From: Gammaproteobacteria bacterium
GTDB taxonomy: Bacteria > Pseudomonadota > Gammaproteobacteria > Acidiferrobacterales > Sulfurifustaceae
Length of the DNA stretch: 64,000 nucleotides
Direction of reading: 5' to 3'
NCBI GenBank assembly: GCA_016199745.1
Contig: JACQFZ010000020.1
Location: forward strand, 1 to 64,000
This document shows positions 1 to 7,787 of the stretch, in pieces (the first letter of the stretch is position 1; every line of letters begins with the position of its first letter). The notes beneath the pieces were generated by a model that was given only the letters and a program-made list of their open reading frames with translations, was not told the DNA's origin and searched no databases. Both the position numbers and the translations under genes were made by a program.

Positions 1-160
1 AGCCATCCGGCCGCTCCTCGATGCATTTGCCGTCTTCCATGTAGTGCGTCGACACCCCTTGGCGATGCATCTCCAGCACCACTTTTCGCGTCTCCTCGCG
101 GAGCACGCGATTAATTGCTGCGGCAGCAGCAATAAGATCGTCGCGGTTACGTTTCATCAT
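1..160 (-). CDS. Unknown protein, partial (3' end outside the window)
   Basis: An open frame starts at a double ATG (155-160) and runs off the left edge after about 53 codons. The peptide begins MMKRNRDDLIAAAAAINRV and is a charged helix with no motif I recognise. It starts 15 bases after the stop of the DUF2384-like gene on the same strand, so it is probably the last visible gene of a minus-strand operon beginning near 2205. I assign no function. Confidence 0.5.
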   Translation of the reverse strand, partial: MMKRNRDDLIAAAAAINRVLREETRKVVLEMHRQGVSTHYMEDGKCIEERPDG

Positions 161-175
161 TGCGTGGTTGAGAGG

Positions 176-520
176 TCAGCTGAAGATTCCGTGGTCAATT
201 CGACCAAGTGCCTGCAATACATTGTTCCGTCGACCTCGAGCGACGGCGCGTAACGGTGATTCCCCGTTGGGCATGACGCGCTTGGGTGTTGCAAACCAGC
301 GTGCGGCCCGATGTCGATCCCCTAAAACACTCACGGCGTGGTTGACGATCTCTGGATCCAGCATTTCTAGGTCAGCAAGAACGCGCTCGAAGTGCGCCTC
401 ACGCTGAGCTTCATTGTGGTCAACGAGATCGGCAAGAACTTCCAGACGCGAAGCGCTAGCTTTCGAAGTATGTGATGCCTTCTTACGCTTTAGCTTCTTG
501 GGTGTCGTTGAGGATGACAT
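176..520 (-). CDS. DUF2384-like (MbcA/ParS/Xre toxin-binding type) protein
   Basis: This 114-residue protein has a very basic N-terminus (KKLKRKKASH), a helical middle (about 25-60), and a C-terminus (about 65-114) that reads like the MbcA/ParS/Xre C-terminal domain: AARWFATP, then GESPLRAVARG, then VLQALGRIDHGIFS. In that family the domain packs against a partner, often a RES toxin. No RES-like gene is visible next to it: the following partial gene is short and helical and the preceding gene encodes a secreted protein. It may therefore be an orphan regulator or belong to another partner. Start and stop are only a few bases from the neighbours, which supports one operon. The domain call rests on motif memory, not a search. 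Confidence 0.6.
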   Translation of the reverse strand: MSSSTTPKKLKRKKASHTSKASASRLEVLADLVDHNEAQREAHFERVLADLEMLDPEIVNHAVSVLGDRHRAARWFATPKRVMPNGESPLRAVARGRRNNVLQALGRIDHGIFS

Positions 521-523
521 TGC

Positions 524-1714
524 TTAGTCGTTGGCCAGCTGCGCGTAGGTGAACCGTTGCTCCCGGTGAAGGGATTCGGTCTTGTCGTTCAGCCGGTATT
601 TCGCGGATATGCCGATACGGATACTGCGCGACTTGGCCTGCTCGGCAGTCAATGTTACGGGGACGAGCTCAGCCGTACCTGCTGGCGCTTCCATGACGTC
701 GAACGTTGTTTGACCATTTGGCGGAATGGAGCGACTTGCCGACACACTCCTAATGCTTTGGTTGATATGAACCGCAACCGCTTCGACGTCCACATATCGA
801 TTCGTTAAGTTTTGAAGCCGATAGCGAACCGAGGTGCCGTCGATGCTGGCGATCTCGATTTGTAGATTTTGGTCGCCGAAATGCTGCGGTGGATGCAGAT
901 CGTGAAGCCGAATCGATCGAATCGTAACGGTCGGCGTCAACGTGACGCCTTCTGGCTTATACGCTACTGGAAAGTATTCGAACTTGTCGACATCGTAGGT
1001 AAATGATTGTTCGGCGCTTGACCGCTTGTTGATCGTTACCTGGTACGTCACGTCGCTGAGAGTGGTCGGGCACTGGGAGACGATCTTCTTGGATACTTCG
1101 ATAAACCCACCCGAGTTCCACCGCTTGTTGAAGCCGCTGCGATCATCGATGCGAGGAACAACGTTCAGCTTATTGCGTAGGAAGTCTTCGGCGGCGGCCA
1201 GCGTTGTCTTTGCTTCTTCGGTGTAGCAGGAAGTTAGTGCAATAACGGCGGTGCTTATCTCTCGGGCCTGGAGCTTTACCTGGTAGTCGTTTCCCGGCGA
1301 GCTGCCGAAAAGGACTGCGGTCGGTCCTTCATACTTCGCCGGCCCGGTGGGGCGTATATCGACTGCCCATAGCTTCGTATCGCCTTTACGGCACAGGAAT
1401 TCGCCGAGATAGGGTTCGGCGGCCGGCGCGTAGACCTCAGGAAATCTGGTCTTTGATGTTCGTTCGAGATTGCCGCCTTGGGTTTGGCAGTAGGTCTGCA
1501 GTTTGTCTCTCGGCATGGAGAGATTCTTTGGATCGGGGTTGGTGTACCGGACGATCAATACATGGTCCGGCCTGTGTAGATTGGCAGCGATGAAGTCTTC
1601 GACCGTTAGCGATTTCGCGGCTTCGCTGCTGTTAACGGTTCCTGATACGCCAGTACATCCATATCCGAGAACCGTGATCGCTATCGATATCCCTGTCACT
1701 TTCCAACCGGCCAT
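524..1714 (-). CDS. Unknown exported protein, possible lipoprotein
   Basis: The 396-residue protein starts with a short basic/hydrophobic leader (residues 1-19) ending in Cys20 (LGYGC). This could be a lipobox, although the residues before Cys are not ideal, so a secreted or membrane-attached product is inferred. The rest has no repeats, membrane segments or catalytic motifs that I recognise. The C-terminal third is rich in beta-strand-like stretches. It lies 3 bases upstream of the DUF2384-like gene and 29 bases downstream of the 153-residue gene, all on the minus strand, so the three are probably co-transcribed. Function unknown. Confidence 0.6.
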   Translation of the reverse strand: MAGWKVTGISIAITVLGYGCTGVSGTVNSSEAAKSLTVEDFIAANLHRPDHVLIVRYTNPDPKNLSMPRDKLQTYCQTQGGNLERTSKTRFPEVYAPAAEPYLGEFLCRKGDTKLWAVDIRPTGPAKYEGPTAVLFGSSPGNDYQVKLQAREISTAVIALTSCYTEEAKTTLAAAEDFLRNKLNVVPRIDDRSGFNKRWNSGGFIEVSKKIVSQCPTTLSDVTYQVTINKRSSAEQSFTYDVDKFEYFPVAYKPEGVTLTPTVTIRSIRLHDLHPPQHFGDQNLQIEIASIDGTSVRYRLQNLTNRYVDVEAVAVHINQSIRSVSASRSIPPNGQTTFDVMEAPAGTAELVPVTLTAEQAKSRSIRIGISAKYRLNDKTESLHREQRFTYAQLAND

Positions 1715-1743
1715 GGTCGTCCCTCCGACATCGTTATCGTGAT

Positions 1744-2205
1744 CTACGAACGCTTGGTGCGCCGCTTCTTGATCGGGCTGCGGAATACGAGGCGGCGATC
1801 GAGTAAGTCGGTCTCTTTGGTATCGAATCCGGAGACGACTAACCGGTTACCGTTCTTGAGCACGTAGACGTAGGCTTTTTGCCAGTTGGCTTGGGGCTCG
1901 ACGCCTTCCCAGATCTCTGCCAGCGGCTCCATCGTCCAGCGATCTGCACCGGTCATGTGATGGGGCAGTACGATTTGGACTTCCTTAAGTTCGACCCCTT
2001 CCTCTTCTTGGAACTGGCGCAGTTGATCGATCTCGCTGAGAAAGGCGGGCTGGCGCAGCCGGACGCTGTCCTCAGCTTGAAATTGGTAAACGAGATGAAA
2101 CCAGGGGACGTGGAGTCGACGGAAAACGTAGGACCAGGCGCGGTTTCCGTCTTCCCGGAATGCTGCTGGCAGATCTATCTCGGCGTAGTCAGTTGTTTCG
2201 AACAT
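1744..2205 (-). CDS. Unknown 153-residue protein, first gene of a minus-strand operon
   Basis: The product (MFETTDYAEIDLPAAFREDG...) has no signal peptide or membrane segment. It has a mixed alpha/beta character and a basic C-terminal tail ending KKRRTKRS. No family is recognised. It is the promoter-proximal gene of the operon running leftwards and is divergent from the XRE regulator at 2368. Their shared 160-base intergenic region carries a perfect inverted repeat (2298-2322), so control by that regulator is a reasonable inference. Confidence 0.55.
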   Translation of the reverse strand: MFETTDYAEIDLPAAFREDGNRAWSYVFRRLHVPWFHLVYQFQAEDSVRLRQPAFLSEIDQLRQFQEEEGVELKEVQIVLPHHMTGADRWTMEPLAEIWEGVEPQANWQKAYVYVLKNGNRLVVSGFDTKETDLLDRRLVFRSPIKKRRTKRS

Positions 2206-2297
2206 TTTTGCGCCCCGACGTTTGTCGGGACCATCTTTTTAAGCTTATGTCTTTTTTGCATTGAGCCGGCATTGCTGGCCGCGCCCGACAAAATGAA

Positions 2298-2322
2298 CAC
2301 TATAGATTGTACTCCTATAGTG
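2298..2322. promoter_or_regulatory. Perfect inverted repeat, likely operator of the XRE regulator
   Basis: CACTATAG (2298-2305), a 9-base spacer, then CTATAGTG (2315-2322). The two 8-base arms are exact reverse complements. The site is between two divergent genes, 46 bases before the GTG start of the XRE protein. Small XRE proteins usually bind such dyads as dimers and repress their own gene. The binding itself is inferred. Confidence 0.55.
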
Positions 2323-2367
2323 CGCAATGCACTTAATTGGGTGTCCTTTTTAGCTTGGGACATCCTC

Positions 2368-2646
2368 GTGAAAACAAAACTTGCGCTTGGTCGGGCTCTT
2401 AAGGAAATACGAAAGGCGAGGGAGCTAACACAGGAAGACTTTTCAGTCGTGTCCAGCCGGACTTACATGAGCACGCTGGAAAGAGGCATGAAGAGCCCTA
2501 CGATTGAGAAAATTGAAGCAATAGCGGAAACGATGAAGGTTCACCCGCTTACACTTTTAGCCTTCGCGTATGTAAAAGCAGGCAACTACCGCAACGCCGA
2601 TGAACTTTTCAAAAAAATTCGGGCAGAGTTGGTTGCCTTTTCGTAG
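2368..2646 (+). CDS. XRE-family helix-turn-helix regulator (92 residues)
   Basis: This is a small DNA-binding regulator. I chose the GTG at 2368 because the HTH domain begins right after it (residues about 5-65: LGRALKEIRKARELTQEDF, then RTYMSTLERGMKSPTIEKIEAIAETM). The spacing of the two helices and the L-E-R-G-x-x-S-P-T turn are classical for XRE/Cro proteins. A much longer frame upstream is open but has no domain content and covers the operator. The C-terminal 25 residues are helical and may dimerise. The gene is divergent from the unknown operon (2205 leftwards), convergent with the TerY-P operon end (2713), and has a dyad just upstream, so autoregulation and control of the divergent operon are likely. 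Confidence 0.8.
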   Translation: MKTKLALGRALKEIRKARELTQEDFSVVSSRTYMSTLERGMKSPTIEKIEAIAETMKVHPLTLLAFAYVKAGNYRNADELFKKIRAELVAFS

Positions 2647-2712
2647 TCGGATCTTGCATCCAATAAAGATGCTTAGATTCGTCTTCCCAGTACACATTTG
2701 CCGCTGTAGAAC

Positions 2713-3555
2713 TTATGGAAGTGAAACCCCAATAAGAGCTAGCGCTTCTCTCAACGCGTCATAAGCGGGCCGCATGCTAGCAATGGTCTGAATCGAGGCG
2801 CCAATTGCAGATAAGCCTCCTCGTAGTTTTGTGAGGTTGGGTTTTTCCTTACATAGTTCCTCGCGACTTTCATGCACCAGCTCGATAATTTCTGCTTTCG
2901 GCATCTCTCCGAAAATCAGTTCGTTTCCTAGATCAACCTGAATCTTTCTCAGTGCCTCATGTAAACGATCCTTGGTGCCCATATCAATACTTTGAATTAC
3001 GCTGCTGATCGAGCCACTGCCAGTTTGTATAGCGCCAACGGGAGAATAAATATTGAAAATAGTCGATCTCGATTCTGCGCTCTTCTCCTCGCGCTTTTTA
3101 AGAGAGTGCACAAATAGATCAATCTCTGTTCCTACTTTTGCAAGTGTCGTGTCACGCGCCGCATCGAGCGATGCTTCGAGCTGAGCCGCCAAACCACCTT
3201 CACTCGATCCGCCCAGTTGAGCCGCTTGCTTTACGTGTTCCCTCAACACCGCGAGTTTTTCGGGAACATGGTAAGCGACCAGCTCTTTCAGTTCGCCACC
3301 CAAGTTTGAAGAGTAAAGAACGCCAGCGGTACTAATAAAACGGAAATAAATTAGCCAGGCAAGATGCGCTCTGTAATTAACTGCGTCGACACATAGGTCC
3401 GTAATACGCATCACTGTATTGCCGGATCGCAGCCGTCCCTGAGCACTCATCTCGGCTTTTACGCGTTCGATTTCGAGTCGCAGCTTGGTGTTCGCCTCGC
3501 TGATTTCAAGCTCAACGCGATCTCGTGCAACTTTGACGAGTTCTCTATCGAGCAT
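2713..3555 (-). CDS. Unknown protein, fourth gene of the TerY-P operon
   Basis: The 280-residue protein is mainly helical. Residues 1-45 look like a coiled coil. A hydrophobic stretch at about 62-80 (AHLAWLIYFRFISTAGVLY) could be a membrane or buried segment. A glycine-rich strand-like motif, FNIYSPVGAIQTGSGSIS, lies at about 167-184. I have seen similar PVGAxQTG stretches in uncharacterised proteins linked to bacterial signalling or conflict systems, but cannot name a family. It starts 38 bases after the kinase gene on the same strand with no terminator seen between, so it is probably part of the same transcript. It could be the effector or target of the triad. This is inference. Confidence 0.55.
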   Translation of the reverse strand: MLDRELVKVARDRVELEISEANTKLRLEIERVKAEMSAQGRLRSGNTVMRITDLCVDAVNYRAHLAWLIYFRFISTAGVLYSSNLGGELKELVAYHVPEKLAVLREHVKQAAQLGGSSEGGLAAQLEASLDAARDTTLAKVGTEIDLFVHSLKKREEKSAESRSTIFNIYSPVGAIQTGSGSISSVIQSIDMGTKDRLHEALRKIQVDLGNELIFGEMPKAEIIELVHESREELCKEKPNLTKLRGGLSAIGASIQTIASMRPAYDALREALALIGVSLP

Positions 3556-3593
3556 GGGTCATATCTCTAAATAATCTAAATATGCGAGGCCGA

Positions 3594-5279
3594 TCAGCGC
3601 TTCGATAACACGATAAGCAAAACCATCGACACGGCAGCCCAAATCCACGCGGGAATTTTCCGAAGCAGCTTGAGCCAAGGTTGTGACGTCTGACCGCGCG
3701 TCCCAACAGGAGCAAACGGGATCTGGATTGGAGCAGCTGGCGAAATATTTTGTTGTTTAATCTTCGCAAGGATAGCGGCATTTGGCGTACTTGCAGTAAC
3801 GTTTGAGGATGATTTGGCTGATGTCGATGGGGACTGAGTCGAATTTCTAGCAATGCTGGCAAGTATTTCTCTGTTACCCGGTCGCTCTGCCGGTTGCCGC
3901 ATCTTGGAAGCAACGCTCTCAAGCCGATAACGCGCTTCCTTCTCGCCTATAAAGTTAATCTGACCGCCATCCGTAATTGTAATGCCGACATGGGTGTACC
4001 GAACGTTGTAGTGTTGCCCTTGATACGGCGGATCAATAAGACCCACAACACTAACCCACCGGCCTACCCATGCCTCCGATGGTGCTTCGGTCAGTTGCAA
4101 CAATCCTTCTGACCAAATCGTGATTTTCACAATATTGCTTCGCCACGAACCAAAATTAATAAAGACAAAACGCTTTCCTTTGCCTCTACCGCGCTTTCCG
4201 ACTCCGTCCTTTATTGAATGAATTTTTCCTATCAACTCGACACGGTTGTGGATCTGGCGGGAAGCGGCTAGATAATCGGTTGCATCAACAACTTCAAAGG
4301 CGGGTATATACCCCGCGGGTTTTTGTGTTGTTGATGGTGAAATAACCCGAACAGATGCGAGTCTCGCACTCGGTATATTTTTTCCGGCGAGGAAATCCGA
4401 TAACGACGGTACATTTTGGATATCAGCACTGCATACGGAAATAAAGCGCTCGACATACAGCCGTAATGACTCCACACCCACCAGACGCTGCAACAGCTGG
4501 GAACTTTGGGGATCGGCAAAATCGTTCGCTTTGAATATTATCGTTTCGCCGCCCTCCCGATATTTTTTGTAGAGCGACTTTTCTTCAATTAGCGCCTGAA
4601 GACTTAGGTCGATGGCGATAAAGCTGAACCTATCAATCGTTGGCCCGAAATTATTGGTCGCAGCGCGTCCAGGGTGCTGAAAATGTTTGTGGCCAACTTC
4701 TGTGCCGGAATTCGGTGAGAGCCCTTCTACATACATCCCATCGTAATCAATCAGCCGAACGACGTTGTTAGAAATAATTACATTGCCGTTCTGAATGTCC
4801 CCATGCGCGATGCCGCTAGATTCCAGAAACGCCGAGAGCGCCTGAAAATCACTCCGCAGCTTTCGCAACTTCGACGCATCGCTATAATTTTTATCGAGAT
4901 ATACCCCTAGTGTGTCGCCATCTACCCAATCCATTCGAACGATAGGGTAGGTACCATCCTTTACTCGAATGCCGTTGTGCTGATAGTCGAAAGCAACGAA
5001 GTAGTTGCTATTAAGCGCTTTAACTTTCTTTCCAATTAATGCGTACTTGTTTTCTACTCCAGGCACCTGTCTGTGAAAGCATCTGACGGCCGATTTTCCT
5101 CGACGAGTGGTGAGCAGGTAAGTAAGGGCAAAACCTCCGCTTAGGACAAGCGGGAGACCTTGGTTGTTTTCCTCGATTTTTCCCTGCTTCAGCTCTTGAT
5201 CAAGAAATGCGGTGCTCGGATTCTGGATCGCTTCGTTGTATTCAATAGGCGCCGGATAGGACATACGCGTTTCTACCAC
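3594..5279 (-). CDS. Protein kinase-like protein with OB-like domain and C-terminal membrane anchor (TerY-P triad kinase)
   Basis: The 561-residue protein has an N-terminal eukaryotic-like kinase fold (about 45-270). It has a Gly-rich loop (LSGGFALTYLL), AVRCF where most kinases have the ATP-binding Lys (here Arg), a catalytic loop HGDIQNGNVII, and IDYDG in place of DFG. Residues about 340-450 look like an OB-fold (HNRVELIGKIHSIKDG, a basic GKRGRGKGKR loop, VGRWVSVVGLIDPP). A Ser/Thr-rich linker follows, then a single transmembrane helix near the C-terminus (WIWAAVSMVLLIVL). The GTG start overlaps the phosphatase stop by 7 bases; an ATG 5 codons later (5264) is an alternative. A vWA protein, PP2C and kinase-OB in one operon is the TerY-P triad, which has been described as stress/anti-phage related. 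Confidence 0.8.
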   Translation of the reverse strand: MVETRMSYPAPIEYNEAIQNPSTAFLDQELKQGKIEENNQGLPLVLSGGFALTYLLTTRRGKSAVRCFHRQVPGVENKYALIGKKVKALNSNYFVAFDYQHNGIRVKDGTYPIVRMDWVDGDTLGVYLDKNYSDASKLRKLRSDFQALSAFLESSGIAHGDIQNGNVIISNNVVRLIDYDGMYVEGLSPNSGTEVGHKHFQHPGRAATNNFGPTIDRFSFIAIDLSLQALIEEKSLYKKYREGGETIIFKANDFADPQSSQLLQRLVGVESLRLYVERFISVCSADIQNVPSLSDFLAGKNIPSARLASVRVISPSTTQKPAGYIPAFEVVDATDYLAASRQIHNRVELIGKIHSIKDGVGKRGRGKGKRFVFINFGSWRSNIVKITIWSEGLLQLTEAPSEAWVGRWVSVVGLIDPPYQGQHYNVRYTHVGITITDGGQINFIGEKEARYRLESVASKMRQPAERPGNREILASIARNSTQSPSTSAKSSSNVTASTPNAAILAKIKQQNISPAAPIQIPFAPVGTRGQTSQPWLKLLRKIPAWIWAAVSMVLLIVLSKR

Positions 5280-6016
5280 AATGCCAATAGTGTGGTGTCG
5301 TCGTATTTCATGCGCTTTGCAGCACGCTCTGCTTCAACAAAATTTAAAAATTGTTTTTGAGTCTTTTGGGCAACGTCGCGAAGAGTTGCAACCGGCGACA
5401 GGCCTGCATTGCGATGCTCGAAAAACCATCGACCGAGAGCATCTATCATACAGAAAACTGTCGGTTTGGAAAAATCGGTTAGCGACAATTCAACGACATG
5501 CTCGAATTTAAGATGACCTTCTTCGAAGAAACTATTTTTAGCCGAATTCGTAGAAAGCAGATAGGGATCGAGATCAAATTGTTCCGGTGCGTGATAAGGG
5601 AAGGTTGCCTTTATCTCGTCGCCATCGCAAAGAACTGCTATGGAATCTCCGATAGCAGTAATCAATAAATTTTCAGTGTGTTTGTCGTAACGCACGCCTA
5701 ACAAGGAAGCAAAGCTTCCTCTATCGAAAGCAGATTGCTGTATCCAATCCATGGCGTCGCGGTTGTGCAGCTTGTCGAAATCAGCGATTGCTTGGCTGAG
5801 CCATTCCTGATCGATTATTGGAAAACGTGCAAAACGTCGCGTTAGTATCTGCGACCACGACGCCGAGTCGTATGAAATCGATGCGCCGTCGCTCAGTGCA
5901 TAAACACCACGTCGATCTGAAGATTGAAAACTGTCCTCATTACGATAACGGGAGTCTTTGGCGACAGATAATTCGCATCGCAGCACCAGCTGCAAATCCG
6001 TGGCGACTCTTTCCAT
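5273..6016 (-). CDS. PP2C-family Ser/Thr protein phosphatase (TerY-P triad)
   Basis: This 247-residue protein carries the PP2C metal-binding signature in order: RNEDSF near residue 27, YALSDGAS near 40, AIGDS near 117, and a C-terminal DDTTLL at about 240. All key Asp residues are present, so an active Mn/Mg-dependent phosphatase is likely. It presumably reverses phosphorylation by the adjacent kinase. It starts 4 bases after the vWA gene and overlaps the kinase gene, which indicates translational coupling and stoichiometric expression. There is no membrane segment, so it is cytoplasmic. Confidence 0.85.
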   Translation of the reverse strand: MERVATDLQLVLRCELSVAKDSRYRNEDSFQSSDRRGVYALSDGASISYDSASWSQILTRRFARFPIIDQEWLSQAIADFDKLHNRDAMDWIQQSAFDRGSFASLLGVRYDKHTENLLITAIGDSIAVLCDGDEIKATFPYHAPEQFDLDPYLLSTNSAKNSFFEEGHLKFEHVVELSLTDFSKPTVFCMIDALGRWFFEHRNAGLSPVATLRDVAQKTQKQFLNFVEAERAAKRMKYDDTTLLALW

Positions 6017-6020
6017 CGTA

Positions 6021-6860
6021 TCATCTATCGGCTACCAACTTGGGTCGCGTTCCAATCTCGAAGAAATCAACGATTGCCGCCGGGTCGCCATTATAAATAA
6101 AACCTCGAGAACCTTCGCTCACGCTATAACCCTTATCGCGGGCCAGCCTCGACAAGTGCGGAGGAAGAATATTCGACATACGAAATAGTATTTTTGAATA
6201 TTCGTCTGGTGCCTGGCTTTCCATACCAGGAAAGAAAACTTCCTGGCCACCATTTGTTGTGACATGAAGGTTGAATAGGAGGCACTGCCCATCGCGCACT
6301 GATATCTGCCGCAACCCATCAGCAATCGATTCGGGGGAACCGTCGGTAGATTGACCGTCTGTGACGTGAAGAATGGTAGGTGGATAGCTATTTGGGTGAG
6401 AGTCACACCACTCGACCATGATCTCGGCGGCTTTAGTTAGTGCCGCGCACATTGGGGTGCCCCCCGATGCCTGAGGATCGAACCACACGGGGAACTTGAT
6501 CTTCTGCTCGACGATACCACCTGCACCGTCGTCGGCCTTCTTCCTTCGCTCTTCGATTCGAGCCGGAGAATCGCTCACCGACTTAATCGAATGCATAATT
6601 CGATTTGATAGTGCTCCGCCGAATCCTGTTCCAACACCTGCACCACCGTAACCGATTACGCCAACATCAAAATAACTGCGTACGCCGTCGGATTTCGCGC
6701 AACTGATGATCAACGTTTGAAGTGTTTTGTTTAGAACATCCGCAACAATTTGTGCCTTTGAGCGACCACTTTCTGTCGTGTCCTCCATCGATCCCGATTG
6801 ATCGATTACAAATAAAAAACCGGTAGGATTATCACGACTGATTTCAGCTGAGTACGACAT
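6021..6860 (-). CDS. TerY-like von Willebrand factor A domain protein
   Basis: I place the start at the ATG at 6860, which has a strong GGAGG ribosome site just upstream. An in-frame upstream ATG at 6920 lacks this and adds unconserved residues. The 279-residue protein is essentially one vWA domain. It has a complete MIDAS metal site: DQSGSM at about residue 21, the Thr in GGTPM near 135, and the Asp of VTDGQSTDG near 165. In TerY-P systems the vWA protein is thought to act as a scaffold or substrate for the kinase/phosphatase pair. It is the first gene of the operon vWA-PP2C-kinase-unknown. Confidence 0.85.
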   Translation of the reverse strand: MSYSAEISRDNPTGFLFVIDQSGSMEDTTESGRSKAQIVADVLNKTLQTLIISCAKSDGVRSYFDVGVIGYGGAGVGTGFGGALSNRIMHSIKSVSDSPARIEERRKKADDGAGGIVEQKIKFPVWFDPQASGGTPMCAALTKAAEIMVEWCDSHPNSYPPTILHVTDGQSTDGSPESIADGLRQISVRDGQCLLFNLHVTTNGGQEVFFPGMESQAPDEYSKILFRMSNILPPHLSRLARDKGYSVSEGSRGFIYNGDPAAIVDFFEIGTRPKLVADR

Positions 6861-7106
6861 AATTCCTCCATGATTTTTGCTGCTTGGCGCAGCTTTATTA
6901 ACGATCGTCCCGGTCATCAAAGAATTTTGAAGAATTTATCATGTTGTCGAAACAAAAGTGGGAGGACGTAGCAATACAGCACCAACCAGTTTCTCAAATG
7001 GTTGTGTTAGTTAACTGGCATTGAGCCCCAGACAACATGGGATCGTCAAGACGATAGTTGCGGGCGACGTGATCGCAATATCGACACTAACTGTCCGTTG
7101 ATGATT

Positions 7107-7772
7107 TTAGTAAGCGGGCTTTAGTTCCGCCGCTTCATTCCACAACCGTTGCCATTCGCCCGCATATTTCGCGGCGAGTGTTGGCACATGCGAAAGCAGT
7201 AGTACATTTTCTGCGTTCTTCTCAGCTGCCGCCTTGCTGTAGTTGAAGCTGCCCGTCTCCAATGTGTCGTTGTCGATCACCATGAACTTATGATGAAAGA
7301 TAGGGTAGTTGCCATTAAGCCGTACCGGTACACCTTGGTTGGCGAGAAATTTCGTCGCCGAATAGTTCCGATTGCTTTTCTCGTCGGCAACCACTTTTAC
7401 GTCGATCCCACGCCGTTGCGCCTCGAGCAATGCCTCAGCGATCGGCTTACTCGAAAAACTATACGCGGCCACTCGAATAGATCGACGCGCGCTGTGTATT
7501 CCGTTTAGCACTAGATCCAGCGCGCCGCCATATGGCGAAAGCCCGACCTCATACGTAGCGCCGGCTGGCAAGGGCTGTGCGTCTTCAGCTCTCGCTGTCA
7601 CATGGGCGACGTAAAGAGCCAACAGCGCTATCGCGACGCGAGACGGTAAACGGTGTAGGACTTTACCAATGGTACCCAGGGACGGAAACGACGATGGCGA
7701 TCGATATGTGCACATAAAAATGTAAAACCTTTTTTCGAAAGTCCTAACCATACCTCGTTTTAGTACTTTCAT
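7107..7772 (-). CDS. Exported phospholipase D-like nuclease (Nuc-type)
   Basis: The 221-residue frame contains one PLD catalytic motif: HHKFMVID at about 162-169 followed by GSFNYSKAAAEKNAEN, as in the single-domain Nuc endonucleases that dimerise to build the active site. A hydrophobic stretch at about 45-62 followed by ARA|EDA suggests a signal peptide, so the nuclease is probably periplasmic or secreted. The start is uncertain: ATG 7772 gives an unusually long basic N-terminus, while internal ATGs at 7751 or 7715 would shorten it. The gene is the last one of the island. Its 5' end is only about 15 bases from the truncated comM on the other strand. Confidence 0.75.
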   Translation of the reverse strand: MKVLKRGMVRTFEKRFYIFMCTYRSPSSFPSLGTIGKVLHRLPSRVAIALLALYVAHVTARAEDAQPLPAGATYEVGLSPYGGALDLVLNGIHSARRSIRVAAYSFSSKPIAEALLEAQRRGIDVKVVADEKSNRNYSATKFLANQGVPVRLNGNYPIFHHKFMVIDNDTLETGSFNYSKAAAEKNAENVLLLSHVPTLAAKYAGEWQRLWNEAAELKPAY

Positions 7773-7787
7773 TACCTAGCTTTTTCG

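Noticed and set aside
176-520. Complete RES-Xre toxin-antitoxin pair
   Set aside because: Only the antitoxin-like domain is visible; neither neighbour resembles a RES toxin.
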